Shown: positions 45,107 through 55,074 of the stretch, piece by piece
Position numbering within the stretch: position 1 is the first letter of the stretch
Layout: the number at the start of each line of letters is the position of its first letter
DNA from: Bacteroidia bacterium
GTDB lineage: Bacteria > Bacteroidota > Bacteroidia > Palsa-965
Direction: 5' to 3'
Assembly: GCA_025454955.1 (NCBI GenBank)
Contig: JALONL010000023.1
Location: 25,486 to 89,485, forward strand
DNA: 64,000 bases
Translations under genes and position numbers: made by a program
The notes under the pieces: model-generated
What the model saw: the letters and a program-made list of their open reading frames with translations, nothing else
Told to the model about the DNA's origin: nothing
Databases searched by the model: none

Positions 45107-45721
45107 ATGGGGAGTATATCTATCTTAGCCCCCTACATTCACATTTCCAAATTGGCCTTTTTCAAACACCCCTATTCCGGTTTATCCATTCAAACCAATC
45201 GTTTGAAATTGCGCACCTACGTGCACAACGATGCGCGGGCATTATATGAATTTGTAGCACACAACCGCGAACGGATGCTCGATTACCTGCCCATGACGGT
45301 AGAGCAAAATTCCTCCGTATTTGCCTCCCGACGTTTCATCAGGGAGCGGAAAAACGATTACCTGAATGATAAAAGCTGCTTCCTGGGCATTTTTCTGCAT
45401 TCGGGCGAGCTGATCGGGCAAATAGCCATACGCGAAATCAATTACCGGGTGCCCAAATGCGAAATGGGCTATGTAATTGATGCCCGGCATACCGGCAAAG
45501 GCTATGCCGGCGAAGCACTAGATGCACTTTGCCACTGGTGTTTTGGCGAATTGAAGGTGCAGAAAGTGAGTTTACGCATAGAACCGGTTAATACCGCCTC
45601 CCGCAAAGTGGCCGCTGCGGCCGGATTTACCTTTACCGCCCTGCTGCGCAACGACTTCCGCACAGCCGACCACCGACTCATGGATGCCGAATTGTGGGAA
45701 CTCCTCGCCCCTGCCCCCTAA
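45107..45721 (+). CDS. GNAT family N-acetyltransferase (RimJ/RimL-like)
   Basis: LKLRTYVHNDARALYEFV...GYVIDARHTGKGYAGEALDALCHWCFGELKVQKVSLRIEPVNTASRKVAAAAGF. Confidence 0.9.
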   Translation: MGSISILAPYIHISKLAFFKHPYSGLSIQTNRLKLRTYVHNDARALYEFVAHNRERMLDYLPMTVEQNSSVFASRRFIRERKNDYLNDKSCFLGIFLHSGELIGQIAIREINYRVPKCEMGYVIDARHTGKGYAGEALDALCHWCFGELKVQKVSLRIEPVNTASRKVAAAAGFTFTALLRNDFRTADHRLMDAELWELLAPAP

Positions 45722-45843
45722 TTTGGCCCGGGCCGGGTAAGTGAAAGCGCGGTTTCGTTAATTACCTGTTCATTACTGGCTGCCCCGGCGTATCACCGGC
45801 AAGGCTGTTTGCCCTATTTTTGCCGCATATAAACACTACTCTC

Positions 45844-46497
45844 ATGAAATTCTTTATCGATACGGCCGACCTCGCCCAGATTCGTGAAGCCCAGGAACTG
45901 GGCGTGCTCGATGGGGTAACTACCAACCCCTCGCTCATGGCCAAAGTGGGCATTAAAGGTGCCGCCGCTGTAGAACAGCATTATATAGACATCTGTAACA
46001 TTGTTACCGGCGACGTGAGCGCAGAGGTAATCAGCACCGATTACGAAGGCATTGTGCGCGAAGGCGAACACTTAGCCTCGCTTCACCCGCAAATTGTGGT
46101 GAAAGTGCCCATGATTAAAGACGGCGTGCGTGCCATTAAGTACTTCACGTCAAAAGGCATCCGCACCAACTGCACACTCGTATTTTCGGCCGGGCAGGCC
46201 CTGCTCGCGGCCAAGGCCGGTGCCACCTACGTATCGCCTTTCATTGGCCGTTTGGATGATGTGTCAACCGACGGACTGGTGCTGATTGAAGAAATTCGCA
46301 CCATTTATGATAACTACGGTTATCAGACACAAATTCTGGCCGCTTCGGTGCGCCATCCCATGCACATTATCAACTGCGCCAAAATTGGTGCCGATGTGGC
46401 CACCTGCCCGCTCAGCGCCATTACCGCACTGCTCAAACACCCGCTCACCGACAACGGCCTGGCTCAGTTCCTTGCCGATGCGCAGAAGTTTGCATAA
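45844..46497 (+). CDS. fsa: Fructose-6-phosphate aldolase / small transaldolase
   Basis: [36 protein letters not shown]...[32 protein letters not shown]. Confidence 0.93.
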   Translation: MKFFIDTADLAQIREAQELGVLDGVTTNPSLMAKVGIKGAAAVEQHYIDICNIVTGDVSAEVISTDYEGIVREGEHLASLHPQIVVKVPMIKDGVRAIKYFTSKGIRTNCTLVFSAGQALLAAKAGATYVSPFIGRLDDVSTDGLVLIEEIRTIYDNYGYQTQILAASVRHPMHIINCAKIGADVATCPLSAITALLKHPLTDNGLAQFLADAQKFA

Positions 46498-46573
46498 AAG
46501 CTTCCAATCCTCACACGCAGCCGGACAAACGTCCGGCTGTTGTTTTTACCACTAATCACAACTACCTTTAAGC

Positions 46574-47197
46574 ATGATTCTGCGCATCAATCCTGAAAAG
46601 CCCGACGCCAAAGACATCCACAAGGTAGCCGACGTGTTGCGCAGCGGCGGCATTATCATTTACCCCACCGATACCGTATATGGCCTGGGCTGCGACATTT
46701 ACCAACCCAAAGCCATTGAGCGGCTTTGCAGACTCAAAGGCATTGCCCCCGAAAAAGCCAACCTCTCCATCATTTGCCACGACCTGAGTCATCTGGCCGA
46801 TTTTGCAAAACCCATTTCCACCTCCATATTCCGCGTACTCAAAAAAGCACTGCCCGGCCCCTACACCTTTATTCTCGAAGCCAATACCAAAGTGCCCAAG
46901 CTGTTTCAGAACAAAAGAAAATCGGTAGGCATTCGCGTGCCGGAAAATAAAATTGTGCAGGAAATTGTAAAGGCATTGGGCAACCCGATTGTATCTACCT
47001 CGGTACACGACCTGAGCGATGAAATGCTCGATTATTACGCCGATCCCGACAAGCTGGCCGAGAATTATGTGGATAAGGTAGATGTGGTCATTAACGGCGG
47101 TTACAGCAACATTCAGGCATCAACCGTGGTTGACTGTACCGATGGGGAATTTGTGGTGGTGCGCCAGGGATTGGGAGAGACGGAGCATTTGTGGTAA
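46574..47197 (+). CDS. Sua5/YciO/YrdC family L-threonylcarbamoyladenylate synthase
   Basis: GGIIIYPTDTVYGLGCDIYQPKAIERLCRLKG...PGPYTFIL...VGIRVPENKIVQEIVKALG. Confidence 0.92.
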   Translation: MILRINPEKPDAKDIHKVADVLRSGGIIIYPTDTVYGLGCDIYQPKAIERLCRLKGIAPEKANLSIICHDLSHLADFAKPISTSIFRVLKKALPGPYTFILEANTKVPKLFQNKRKSVGIRVPENKIVQEIVKALGNPIVSTSVHDLSDEMLDYYADPDKLAENYVDKVDVVINGGYSNIQASTVVDCTDGEFVVVRQGLGETEHLW

Positions 47198-47303
47198 CAG
47201 CCGCCGCCCGCTGATAATCAGAATCTTTTCTCTTATTTTTCAAACCTCAGAAAAATTTCTATTTTTTTCTGTCCCAACCTGACGATGGCCATTTTGCCCC
47301 GTC

Positions 47304-48251
47304 ATGGATATAAACACCCGAAAATTAAACCCTATGAATAATACACAGCATAAAGCAGCAAGCAGTCCGGTCCGAAAACCGGTTACTGCATTAATCGCAC
47401 TGCTGCTCTTTTTTGTTGGTTTCAGTAAGTGTTATGCACAAACAGTTCCCGACAAAGACCTTGTCACATTACGGAATGGCAATCAGATTCTTGGGTATGT
47501 TATAGAACAGCGTCCGGGAGAAAGTATAAGCGTGTATCGTCCTGAAATGAACGATACAGTGAAAGTAGCACTGGAAGATGTGCAGAAAATTTCTAAAATC
47601 ATGATTACAATTCTGCCCAATGATTCGGCTAAAAAGATTGCACCAATAGCTGGTAAGGGCAGATACAACAACAAGAAAAATGTTTTCCAGTTTGGATATC
47701 AATATATGGCATTAACAAGTTCCATTGATGAGGATGTAGAATACTTAATATTCGACCATATACTGCATGGTGTTTGTGTCTCTTATTTCAGAAATATTAA
47801 CAATCGTTATTTCCCGGGAATCAGTGTAAGTTTTGCAAATAAAAAAGCATATACATACGCCGATAGATGGCAAAATTACAATGAACTCTCATATAAGAAG
47901 ATGCTGATATTGATTGAAAACAAGTTTCGCTTATCTAAAAAACCACAAAATTTTCCGATGTGTTTTACTGCTGCTTTCAACATCGGATTCTTAAGAGATA
48001 AATCATTTTTGGAAGATAACCGGATATATGGATATTCAAGAGGCTCATTCTATCGATACCAAAACTCATTCGTAGCGCAAACCCTGTTTGGCTTCAAAAT
48101 AAATCCTGATAAAAAATCAGGGTTCATTCTCGAAATAGGAGTTTCCTGGAACAGGCAACGGATCAATGTATATAACATATATAATTCGTTGAGTAAGAAA
48201 ATAAATAGTTGGGAATATATCCCAACAGTAAGACTTCAGTATTTCTTTTAA
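47304..48251 (+). CDS. Hypothetical secreted/outer-membrane protein
   Basis: Signal-like N-term; LVTLRNGNQILGYVIEQRPGESISVYRPEMNDTVKV; paralogous N-terminal segment to 49087-49905. Confidence 0.7.
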   Translation: MDINTRKLNPMNNTQHKAASSPVRKPVTALIALLLFFVGFSKCYAQTVPDKDLVTLRNGNQILGYVIEQRPGESISVYRPEMNDTVKVALEDVQKISKIMITILPNDSAKKIAPIAGKGRYNNKKNVFQFGYQYMALTSSIDEDVEYLIFDHILHGVCVSYFRNINNRYFPGISVSFANKKAYTYADRWQNYNELSYKKMLILIENKFRLSKKPQNFPMCFTAAFNIGFLRDKSFLEDNRIYGYSRGSFYRYQNSFVAQTLFGFKINPDKKSGFILEIGVSWNRQRINVYNIYNSLSKKINSWEYIPTVRLQYFF

Positions 48252-48263
48252 CCAGAAAGCACT

Positions 48264-49076
48264 ATGAAACATTACATCCTTACAATCGCCATAATTATTT
48301 TCGGTATAAATCCTGCTTTTGCACAGGATAAGTTTGAACCACGAAAATGGGAAATTGGTTATAGTTTAGGCTCTCAAAGCGGGGTAATAACCGGTATTCC
48401 TCCTTCACGTAATGCATTAAACAGAGCGACTGCAGGAAACACTGTTTATGTAATCAATCCGGATCTGACTACCAGGGGACTTACATTTGATTTTTTACTC
48501 CACAGAATTTTTGGGAAACACCGATTTGGAATTCAACTTTCAAGCTGGAGGATGAAAAATGATAATTTATCTCTTGCTCAAACTGACTCAATGATTAAAC
48601 AGGACACTCTGAGAAATTTCTTTCTTACCAACAGTCAGTCTTATGCCATGGTTGGTATTTCATATAACCGTCAAATATATCGCACCAAAAATAATCTGGG
48701 GCGCTTCAGTGTACATCTCTCCTTCTTCACCGGCCTTTCTGTAAACCTTACACCCGACAGAGTTGAGTTCGACTATTATGCTCCTGAGGGATACATTCTG
48801 CGAAATCAGCTATCAGATTCATCAGGAGTTTATCTGGTAGGTACAGAATTCAAGTCGGGATTTTTTATTAATCCGGCTATTCAGATTCGTTTTCGGACAA
48901 AAAAATCGCGTGCATTCACCATGCAAATGGGTTATGCGGTAAACTGGCACAAAACAGAACCAGTATTTGGAAAAATTATAGGCCCGGTTACAAGTCCGGT
49001 AATTGACAGCCCTCTGATGCAGGTAAATAAGTACATCATCAACTCAAGACAAATCAAGTTTTATTATTCATTCTAA
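48264..49076 (+). CDS. Hypothetical secreted/outer-membrane protein
   Basis: MKHYILTIAIIIFGINPAFAQ signal peptide; aromatic C-terminal SRQIKFYYSF. Confidence 0.75.
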   Translation: MKHYILTIAIIIFGINPAFAQDKFEPRKWEIGYSLGSQSGVITGIPPSRNALNRATAGNTVYVINPDLTTRGLTFDFLLHRIFGKHRFGIQLSSWRMKNDNLSLAQTDSMIKQDTLRNFFLTNSQSYAMVGISYNRQIYRTKNNLGRFSVHLSFFTGLSVNLTPDRVEFDYYAPEGYILRNQLSDSSGVYLVGTEFKSGFFINPAIQIRFRTKKSRAFTMQMGYAVNWHKTEPVFGKIIGPVTSPVIDSPLMQVNKYIINSRQIKFYYSF

Positions 49077-49086
49077 TAATAATAAC

Positions 49087-49905
49087 ATGAAATCATTACT
49101 TATCATAACAGGCTTTTTATTCGTCACAAATCTCTTTGGTCAGAATATCAATGACCAGGAAATTATTACACTGAAAAGTGGTTATCAGTTAATTGGAAAA
49201 GTAATTGAAATGCAGCCCGGAGTTTCAATTACAATTCGTCAGCAAGCTACCAACGACACTATCTGTGTGGCTACAGCGGATATTGAAAAAATCAACCGGA
49301 TTGTTTTAACCAATAACCCGGATACCCTTCGTGAACTTAAGCCGGATCCAACACCGTTTAAAATGTTCAACACCAAAAAATACATGCTGCAACTTTCATA
49401 CATTAATATGCCTTTTGCATTACAGCAAATCCCAATATCAGGAGGAAGCATTGCTTATTTGAAAAGTTTTAACAATAAATATTTTATCGGGGGATCATTA
49501 GGCTTATTAATTCAAAGCAAACCTTTTCAAGAGGTGGAGTATATAGACGAATTTTCGAGCTTGTTTCTTATTCCGGTACTGATTGAAAATAAATACAGGC
49601 TTTCATTCCGGGATCAACGAAGAAGAGCGTCGCTTCTGCTTGGATTTAACTGTGGATATACATTTAACTCCAGCTATACATACTACGAGAGTAGCAGAGG
49701 CATTGGAATGGGAGCTGTTACCATGCAATACCTCCTGGGAATAAAGTTGAATTTTGATGATAATTCAGGATTTCTTATTGAACCCGGAATTACCTATATG
49801 CCTTTGCGCAATTCTATATATTCAGGAGATACAAACACTTATAAAGGGCATATGGAGTTATTGGTACCTTCCATGCTCACCATGCGTATCTCTTACTTTT
49901 TCTAA
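49087..49905 (+). CDS. Hypothetical secreted/outer-membrane protein
   Basis: MKSLLIITGFLFVTNLFGQ signal; IITLKSGYQLIGKVIEMQPGVSITIRQQATNDTICV; C-terminal TMRISYFF. Confidence 0.75.
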   Translation: MKSLLIITGFLFVTNLFGQNINDQEIITLKSGYQLIGKVIEMQPGVSITIRQQATNDTICVATADIEKINRIVLTNNPDTLRELKPDPTPFKMFNTKKYMLQLSYINMPFALQQIPISGGSIAYLKSFNNKYFIGGSLGLLIQSKPFQEVEYIDEFSSLFLIPVLIENKYRLSFRDQRRRASLLLGFNCGYTFNSSYTYYESSRGIGMGAVTMQYLLGIKLNFDDNSGFLIEPGITYMPLRNSIYSGDTNTYKGHMELLVPSMLTMRISYFF

Positions 49906-49917
49906 CGCGGCACACTC

Positions 49918-50550
49918 ATGCTCACCATAGCTTCACTTCCCATTTTTCAACAGCCGCCCGAACAAACGGTGCCAAATGGGTATATTGACCAACAGTTAAA
50001 GCCCCGGATGCAATCAATTGTAATAGATACCGAAACCATTGCTGCCTGCCGCAAAAAAGAACGGGCTGCGCAGGAAACGGTGTACAAGGCCTGCTACAAG
50101 GACTTTTTCAAGATCTGTTTGCGTTATACTTCTTCGTATGACGATGCTGCAGATGTGCTGCACGATGCGTTCATTAAAATATTTACACGCATTGATTCGT
50201 ACAACGGAACCGGAAATTTTGCCGGATGGATGCGCAGGATTATTGTAAATGCCTGTCTCGACTATCACCGCAACAGGAAAAATGCACAAAACGTAAGTAT
50301 CGAGCAGATGGCGGGTGAAGTGGAAATGGAAGAAGAAAATCAGTACATCATTGACGAAAACAAACTTCTCGAACTCATACACACCCTTACCGGCAAACAC
50401 CTGCTTGTGTTCAACCTGTTTGTCATTGAGGAATACACACACGAAGAAATTTCCCGTGAACTTCAAATTTCGGTTTCAGCCTCAAAATGGTATGTGAGCG
50501 AAGCCCGGAAACAATTAAAAACCAAAGCTGCGCAACTTTTCCATGACTAA
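49918..50550 (+). CDS. RNA polymerase sigma-70 (ECF) factor; ATG 50008 is an alternative start
   Basis: YKACYKDFFKICLRYTSSYDDAADVLHDAFIKIFTRIDSYNGTGNFAGWMRRIIVNACLDYHR. Confidence 0.92.
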   Translation: MLTIASLPIFQQPPEQTVPNGYIDQQLKPRMQSIVIDTETIAACRKKERAAQETVYKACYKDFFKICLRYTSSYDDAADVLHDAFIKIFTRIDSYNGTGNFAGWMRRIIVNACLDYHRNRKNAQNVSIEQMAGEVEMEEENQYIIDENKLLELIHTLTGKHLLVFNLFVIEEYTHEEISRELQISVSASKWYVSEARKQLKTKAAQLFHD

Positions 50551-51055
50551 TCTCGATCATTCTTTCGATTCGCGTTTGCGCGAAGAGTTCGGGCAGCTTG
50601 ATGTTCGTTTCAACGAAGCTCACTGGAACCGGCTCGATGCGGCCTTGTCGGCTGCTGCTCCCCCGCCTTCATTCTTCAGAAAACACAGGCGTGTTATTCT
50701 GCTGCTGTTTTTGTTGCTGCTCACCTCGGCAGTGTTGCTCTGGATCTATATGCCTCTTTCGGGCCACAGTGGAGGCAAAATGTTTAGCCCGGGGTTGCAC
50801 AGGCTGAATGTTCCTTTACCGTCGGGCGGCGGTAAAAGTGGTGCGGGGCAACCGGCCACATACCGCACACAGACACAGACACAGCCCAACTCTTTAACAA
50901 ATGAGCAAAACGCCGGAACGCCAGTACCTGCACTGGTGCCGGCGCTTTCGTCAACCGACTCTGTTGCACAGGCCGACAGCATTGCCGCCAAACTCAAAGC
51001 CGATTCGCTTCAACTGCTGAAGAAGAAGAAAAAGAAGGTTCACCTGATCTGGTAA
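50543..51055 (+). CDS. Single-TM protein downstream of sigma factor (possible anti-sigma-like)
   Basis: Overlaps the sigma-factor gene; RVILLLFLLLLTSAVLLWIYM TM segment. Confidence 0.65.
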   Translation: MTNLDHSFDSRLREEFGQLDVRFNEAHWNRLDAALSAAAPPPSFFRKHRRVILLLFLLLLTSAVLLWIYMPLSGHSGGKMFSPGLHRLNVPLPSGGGKSGAGQPATYRTQTQTQPNSLTNEQNAGTPVPALVPALSSTDSVAQADSIAAKLKADSLQLLKKKKKKVHLIW

Positions 51056-51057
51056 CA

Positions 51058-52566
51058 TCACCCGTGCAGAAACGCGCCGGGCAATGCTTCAATAATATCG
51101 CCCGCTTTCATGGCTTCCTGCGATTGGGCTGCCGCCGCAATGTCGCCCGCCTTGCCATGCAGGTAAACACCCAGCACAGCCGCCTGCAACGCATCGTACC
51201 CGCGGGCACGCAGGCCGGTGATGAGTCCGGTAAGCACATCGCCGCTGCCGCCCTTGGCCATGCCGGCATTGCCGGTGGTGTTGAAAAATGCGCGGCCGTC
51301 GGGTGTAGTGATGCTGGTGTATGCGCCTTTGAGCACCACGTAGCAGTTAAAACGTCGCGAAAATTCGAGTTGCGAGAGGAAGCGTTCATGTGCGCTGGTG
51401 TGTGCGCCCGCCAGCCGGTCGAACTCGCCGGGATGCGGCGTGAGTAGGGTGCCGGGCGGCAGAAAGGCCAGCCAGGTTTTGTTTTCGGCGAGTATGTTGA
51501 GTGCGTCGGCATCGAGCACGGTGGGGCATGGTGCTTCCTGCAGCCATTGTTTGAGCAGTTGTGCTGTTTCGGGTGCTGTGCCCCAGCCCGGGCCAAAACC
51601 GGCGGCTGTAAACTTTTCGGTATGGCGCACGCGGCCTGCGCAAATTTCGGCGGCCTCGCTTTGCTGCAGCATGGCTTCGGGTGCTGCGGTGTGCAGTATG
51701 CTTTCGGCCATTTGCGGCACCAGTGCGGTTACCAGTCCGCAGCCCGAACGCAAAGCCGCATTTACAGCCAGCACCGCCGCACCTGTTTTGCCCCTGCTGC
51801 CTGCGCATAACAGCGCATGGCCATAGCTTCCCTTGTGCGAAAATACCGCACGGCTGCGCAGCAACGGTTGTATTTCATCGGGCGTAAGCAGGGTGTAGGG
51901 CGTGGGCGCCGCATCAATGTAGCCGCGGTGCAAACCAATATCAATTACGCGCACCACACCGGCATACCTGCCCGTTTCGGCAAACAGCAATGCGGCTTTG
52001 GGCTGATGAAAAGTAAGTGTGTAAGCCGCATTAGCTACATAACGCAGCTTATTGCCCCGGTTATCATCGCCAAACAAACCCGAAGGAATATCGACGGAAA
52101 TAATGCGGCTCTGCGCAGCATTCATCATTTCAATTGCCGCCGCAGCCACTCCGTCTGGCTCGCGGTTAAGGCCCGAACCGAAAATGGCATCCACCACCAC
52201 CGGCTGCACATGCGCCGTAAGATCGTAATCGCGGATACTGTTCCATTCAATAATTTGCACTTCGGTTTGGCGAAGCAAATTAAGATGATGAGCGAAATCG
52301 GCACTGTCAGTAACCGCCGCTTTTACCAGCAATACTATTACCTGATAACCTTTTGCCTGAAGGTGCCGCGCAATCACCAAACCGTCGCCGCCATTGTTGC
52401 CATTTCCGCATACCACGTAAACCGTTTCGTGTACATTCACCAATTCGGAAATATGCGGCACACAGGCTGCGGCTGCACGCTCCATCAATGCCACAGAAGC
52501 AATGGGCTCATGCGCAATGGTGTAGGCATCGGCTTCGCGTATCTGCGCGGTGCTGAGTAGTTTCAT
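51058..52566 (-). CDS. nnr: Bifunctional NAD(P)H-hydrate epimerase/dehydratase
   Basis: VYVVCGNGNNGGDGLVIARHL; VVDAIFGSGLNREPDG; LLTPHPGEFDRLAG; NTTGNAGMAKGGSGDVLTGLITGL. Confidence 0.95.
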   Translation of the reverse strand: MKLLSTAQIREADAYTIAHEPIASVALMERAAAACVPHISELVNVHETVYVVCGNGNNGGDGLVIARHLQAKGYQVIVLLVKAAVTDSADFAHHLNLLRQTEVQIIEWNSIRDYDLTAHVQPVVVDAIFGSGLNREPDGVAAAAIEMMNAAQSRIISVDIPSGLFGDDNRGNKLRYVANAAYTLTFHQPKAALLFAETGRYAGVVRVIDIGLHRGYIDAAPTPYTLLTPDEIQPLLRSRAVFSHKGSYGHALLCAGSRGKTGAAVLAVNAALRSGCGLVTALVPQMAESILHTAAPEAMLQQSEAAEICAGRVRHTEKFTAAGFGPGWGTAPETAQLLKQWLQEAPCPTVLDADALNILAENKTWLAFLPPGTLLTPHPGEFDRLAGAHTSAHERFLSQLEFSRRFNCYVVLKGAYTSITTPDGRAFFNTTGNAGMAKGGSGDVLTGLITGLRARGYDALQAAVLGVYLHGKAGDIAAAAQSQEAMKAGDIIEALPGAFLHG

Positions 52567-52877
52567 GGGTAGTTGACGCCAAAAAGAATGATACGGACAA
52601 TAAAATTAATCATCATAACCAACGCCGTTGTTCCAAAAAACCACATCAGCATTTTTGCTCCGTGACGAAACCTGAAAATCAAATGCGAAATCAGCAACAG
52701 CCAAGTAGAAAGAAAGGGCAGCAATGCAGGAAACCTGACAATGCTGCCCCAGATATTTCCGCCAAGAAGCAAAATGAGCGACCGCTGAAACCCGCAACCG
52801 GGACACGACACGCCAAATTGGCTTCTGAAAGGACATTCCAGAAGATGCTGTTCCAGCCAGTGGATAAACACCTCCAT
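52563..52877 (-). CDS. DUF2752 family protein
   Basis: CPFRSQFGVSCPGCGFQRSLILLLGGN. Confidence 0.88.
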   Translation of the reverse strand: MEVFIHWLEQHLLECPFRSQFGVSCPGCGFQRSLILLLGGNIWGSIVRFPALLPFLSTWLLLISHLIFRFRHGAKMLMWFFGTTALVMMINFIVRIILFGVNYP

Positions 52878-52883
52878 GAATTA

Positions 52884-53012
52884 GAGCCTGTTTAAAATTC
52901 GTTTTTGAGGTTTGTTATGAGCAGATTTTTTCTCAGACAAGGCGCATTTTGCAGGCGATCCTTGGAGAGGATCGACAAAAAATGCAACGCAGGATGAGGA
53001 AAAATATGTCAA
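52884..53012 (+). mobile_element. MITE-like repeat, copy 2 (right end truncated)
   Basis: gagcctgtttaaaattcgtttttgaggtttgttatgagcagattttttctcagacaaggcgcattttgcaggcgatccttggagaggatcgacaaaaaatgcaacgcaggatgaggaaaaatatg, near-identical to copy 3. Confidence 0.85.
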
Positions 53013-53692
53013 TAAGAATTAAATCCTCTTGAACCAAACATCTCACCCAAAAACATTCCGGCAAAAAGTCCGGGCGAGATAAGTATCAGAATAAAGAACA
53101 GGAAATAAAGCGCCGATAATATCGTACCGATAATGGCACAAACACGGCCCGCATTCATGTTCTTGTAAGAGGTTTCCGTAAACTCATCGGGCGATTGCTG
53201 GTATTTCCTCTTGGCTCCTGCAGCAAGAATTAACGCTATTACCCCGCAAATGAGTCCGGGAATTCCATAGCAGAAACATCCCACAATGGAACAAATACCC
53301 AGCACCAGCACGCCTACCGCATTAGGCAGCGGACGCTGCCCGCCAAACATGGGCGGAGGCATGGTGCCGCCGTACGGATTGTTGGGCGGAGGAAAGCCAC
53401 CGGGAGGAGGAGGCGTTCCGGGGCCTCCGGGAGGCGGATTGTAAGGATTCTGCGGCGGGGGCATATTGCCCGGAGGCGGATTGTATGGATTCTGCGGAGG
53501 AGGCATATTGCTTCCCGGCGGCGAATACGGATTGGGCGGGGGCGGCACATTACTTCCCGGAGGGGCATAAGGATTGGGCGGAGGCGGCGGATTGTTGGGA
53601 TTGCCGAAGGGATTATTCTCATTATTCCCGTTCGGGTTACCAGGCTGGCCGGGCTCAAAAGGAGGACCGGGAGGAGGAGGAAAATTTGACAT
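53009..53692 (-). CDS. Proline-rich membrane protein (CCC-motif/DUF4190-like)
   Basis: N-terminal PPPGxNMPPPQNPYNPPP repeats; GVLVLGICSIVGCFCYGIPGLICGVIALILA; stop lies at the MITE copy 2 boundary. Confidence 0.8.
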   Translation of the reverse strand: MSNFPPPPGPPFEPGQPGNPNGNNENNPFGNPNNPPPPPNPYAPPGSNVPPPPNPYSPPGSNMPPPQNPYNPPPGNMPPPQNPYNPPPGGPGTPPPPGGFPPPNNPYGGTMPPPMFGGQRPLPNAVGVLVLGICSIVGCFCYGIPGLICGVIALILAAGAKRKYQQSPDEFTETSYKNMNAGRVCAIIGTILSALYFLFFILILISPGLFAGMFLGEMFGSRGFNSY

Positions 53693-53835
53693 ATTTTTTT
53701 CGAATAAGCAGCCAAAATACTCAATTCGGGGTAAATAAACGCGGAATTTAATTTTATCAAAAAATACAAACCTTTAGTGCCGCAATAGTTGTAGTAGTTG
53801 ATTTTCCTTCTATTTTAGCAATCAAACATTCACTC

Positions 53836-54288
53836 ATGGAAACACCAAACAATCCTCCGCCGAATTATCCGCCCAACTACCAGCAGGGCCCGCCCCCCGG
53901 CGGCTATCCTCCGCCTCCTCCGGGCGGTTATCCTCCCAACTATGGCCAGCAGCCGCCCCGGCAGGACAAAACAGTGGCTATTGTGTCACATTTTGGCCTG
54001 ATCGGATGGATTATTGCACTGGTTCTGCACGGAAACAATAAAACCAGCATAGGTGCTTTTTATATCCGGCAAATGCTCGGATTGATGCTTTTTACTTTTG
54101 CGGCATACATAGTCTGCATACCTCTGTTTTTTATCATCATCGGAATTTTCTTAGTCTGGGTGGTAATCATACTCGCATTTGTAATGTGGATAATGAGTCT
54201 GATTAGTGCCATAAATGGCGAAGAGAAACCTCTGTTTATTCTTGGTAAACAATACGATCAATGGTTCAGAGGCATTGCTTCTGCCTGA
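53836..54288 (+). CDS. DUF4870 domain membrane protein
   Basis: PPGGYPPPPPGGYPPNY; VAIVSHFGLIGWIIALVLHGNNKTSIGAFYIRQMLGLMLF. Confidence 0.85.
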   Translation: METPNNPPPNYPPNYQQGPPPGGYPPPPPGGYPPNYGQQPPRQDKTVAIVSHFGLIGWIIALVLHGNNKTSIGAFYIRQMLGLMLFTFAAYIVCIPLFFIIIGIFLVWVVIILAFVMWIMSLISAINGEEKPLFILGKQYDQWFRGIASA

Positions 54289-54312
54289 TTATTTCCAATA
54301 TCAAACTCGCAT

Positions 54313-54350
54313 AAAAAAGATCCGCACAGCAATGTGGCGGATCTTTTTTT
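54313..54350. terminator. Bidirectional terminator
   Basis: aaaaaaGATCCGCac-agcaat-gtgGCGGATCttttttt between convergent genes. Confidence 0.8.
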
Positions 54351-54951
54351 ATGCCTCCGTGGCTAATATGAGCAGGTAGTTATGCAATCTCTCCACTTCC
54401 TTTTTCAGGTCTATGCCATTATTATGAATAATCCAACCGGCAAGTTTCATTTTCTTTTCTTCGGGCCACTGGCTTTCCATTCGTTTTCTCACCTGTTCTT
54501 CGGTAATTCCGTCGCGCTTCATTACCCGCTTAATTCGCACCTCTTCGGGCGCAGTTACACCAATTACACCATATAATCCTTTATCGGTTCCGCTTTCGAA
54601 TAATATGGCAGCTTCTTTAATTACATACCTATGTCCTTCTTTCTCCCGTGCCTTACACCACTTCTCAAAATGCCGGTTTACCACAGGATGCACCAGCGCA
54701 TTAAGTTGAGCTAATTGTTCCGGGTTGCCAAACACTTTTGATGCAAGCAACTGCCGGTTTAACTCGCCGTTGGGCAAATAACTTTCATCGCCAAATGCAG
54801 CTATAATTTTTGCACGCAACTTTGCATCGGTATTTTGCAACATACGTGTTTCTGTATCGGCAAAAAACACGGGTACGCCAAGTTCGGCAAACAAATTTGC
54901 CACCGTGGTTTTTCCACTGCCAATGCCGCCTGTAAGACCAATTTTGAGCAT
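54349..54951 (-). CDS. coaE: Dephospho-CoA kinase
   Basis: MLKIGLTGGIGSGKTTVANLFAELGVPVFFADTETRML; start trimmed from 55032. Confidence 0.94.
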   Translation of the reverse strand: MLKIGLTGGIGSGKTTVANLFAELGVPVFFADTETRMLQNTDAKLRAKIIAAFGDESYLPNGELNRQLLASKVFGNPEQLAQLNALVHPVVNRHFEKWCKAREKEGHRYVIKEAAILFESGTDKGLYGVIGVTAPEEVRIKRVMKRDGITEEQVRKRMESQWPEEKKMKLAGWIIHNNGIDLKKEVERLHNYLLILATEA

Positions 54952-55027
54952 AAACAAAACTACGCAAAAGCGGCCACCGGAAAATTCCGCATGGCCGCTT
55001 TTGAGAGAATAGTTTGTTATAATGAAT

Positions 55028-55073
55028 ATCATTTTAAAACCCGAAGATTTGATACTTCGGGTTTTAAAATGAT
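55028..55073. terminator. Terminator-like 19-bp perfect inverted repeat
   Basis: ATCATTTTAAAACCCGAAG-ATTTGATA-CTTCGGGTTTTAAAATGAT next to the 3' end of the 55075-57468 CDS. Confidence 0.8.
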
Positions 55074-55074
55074 C

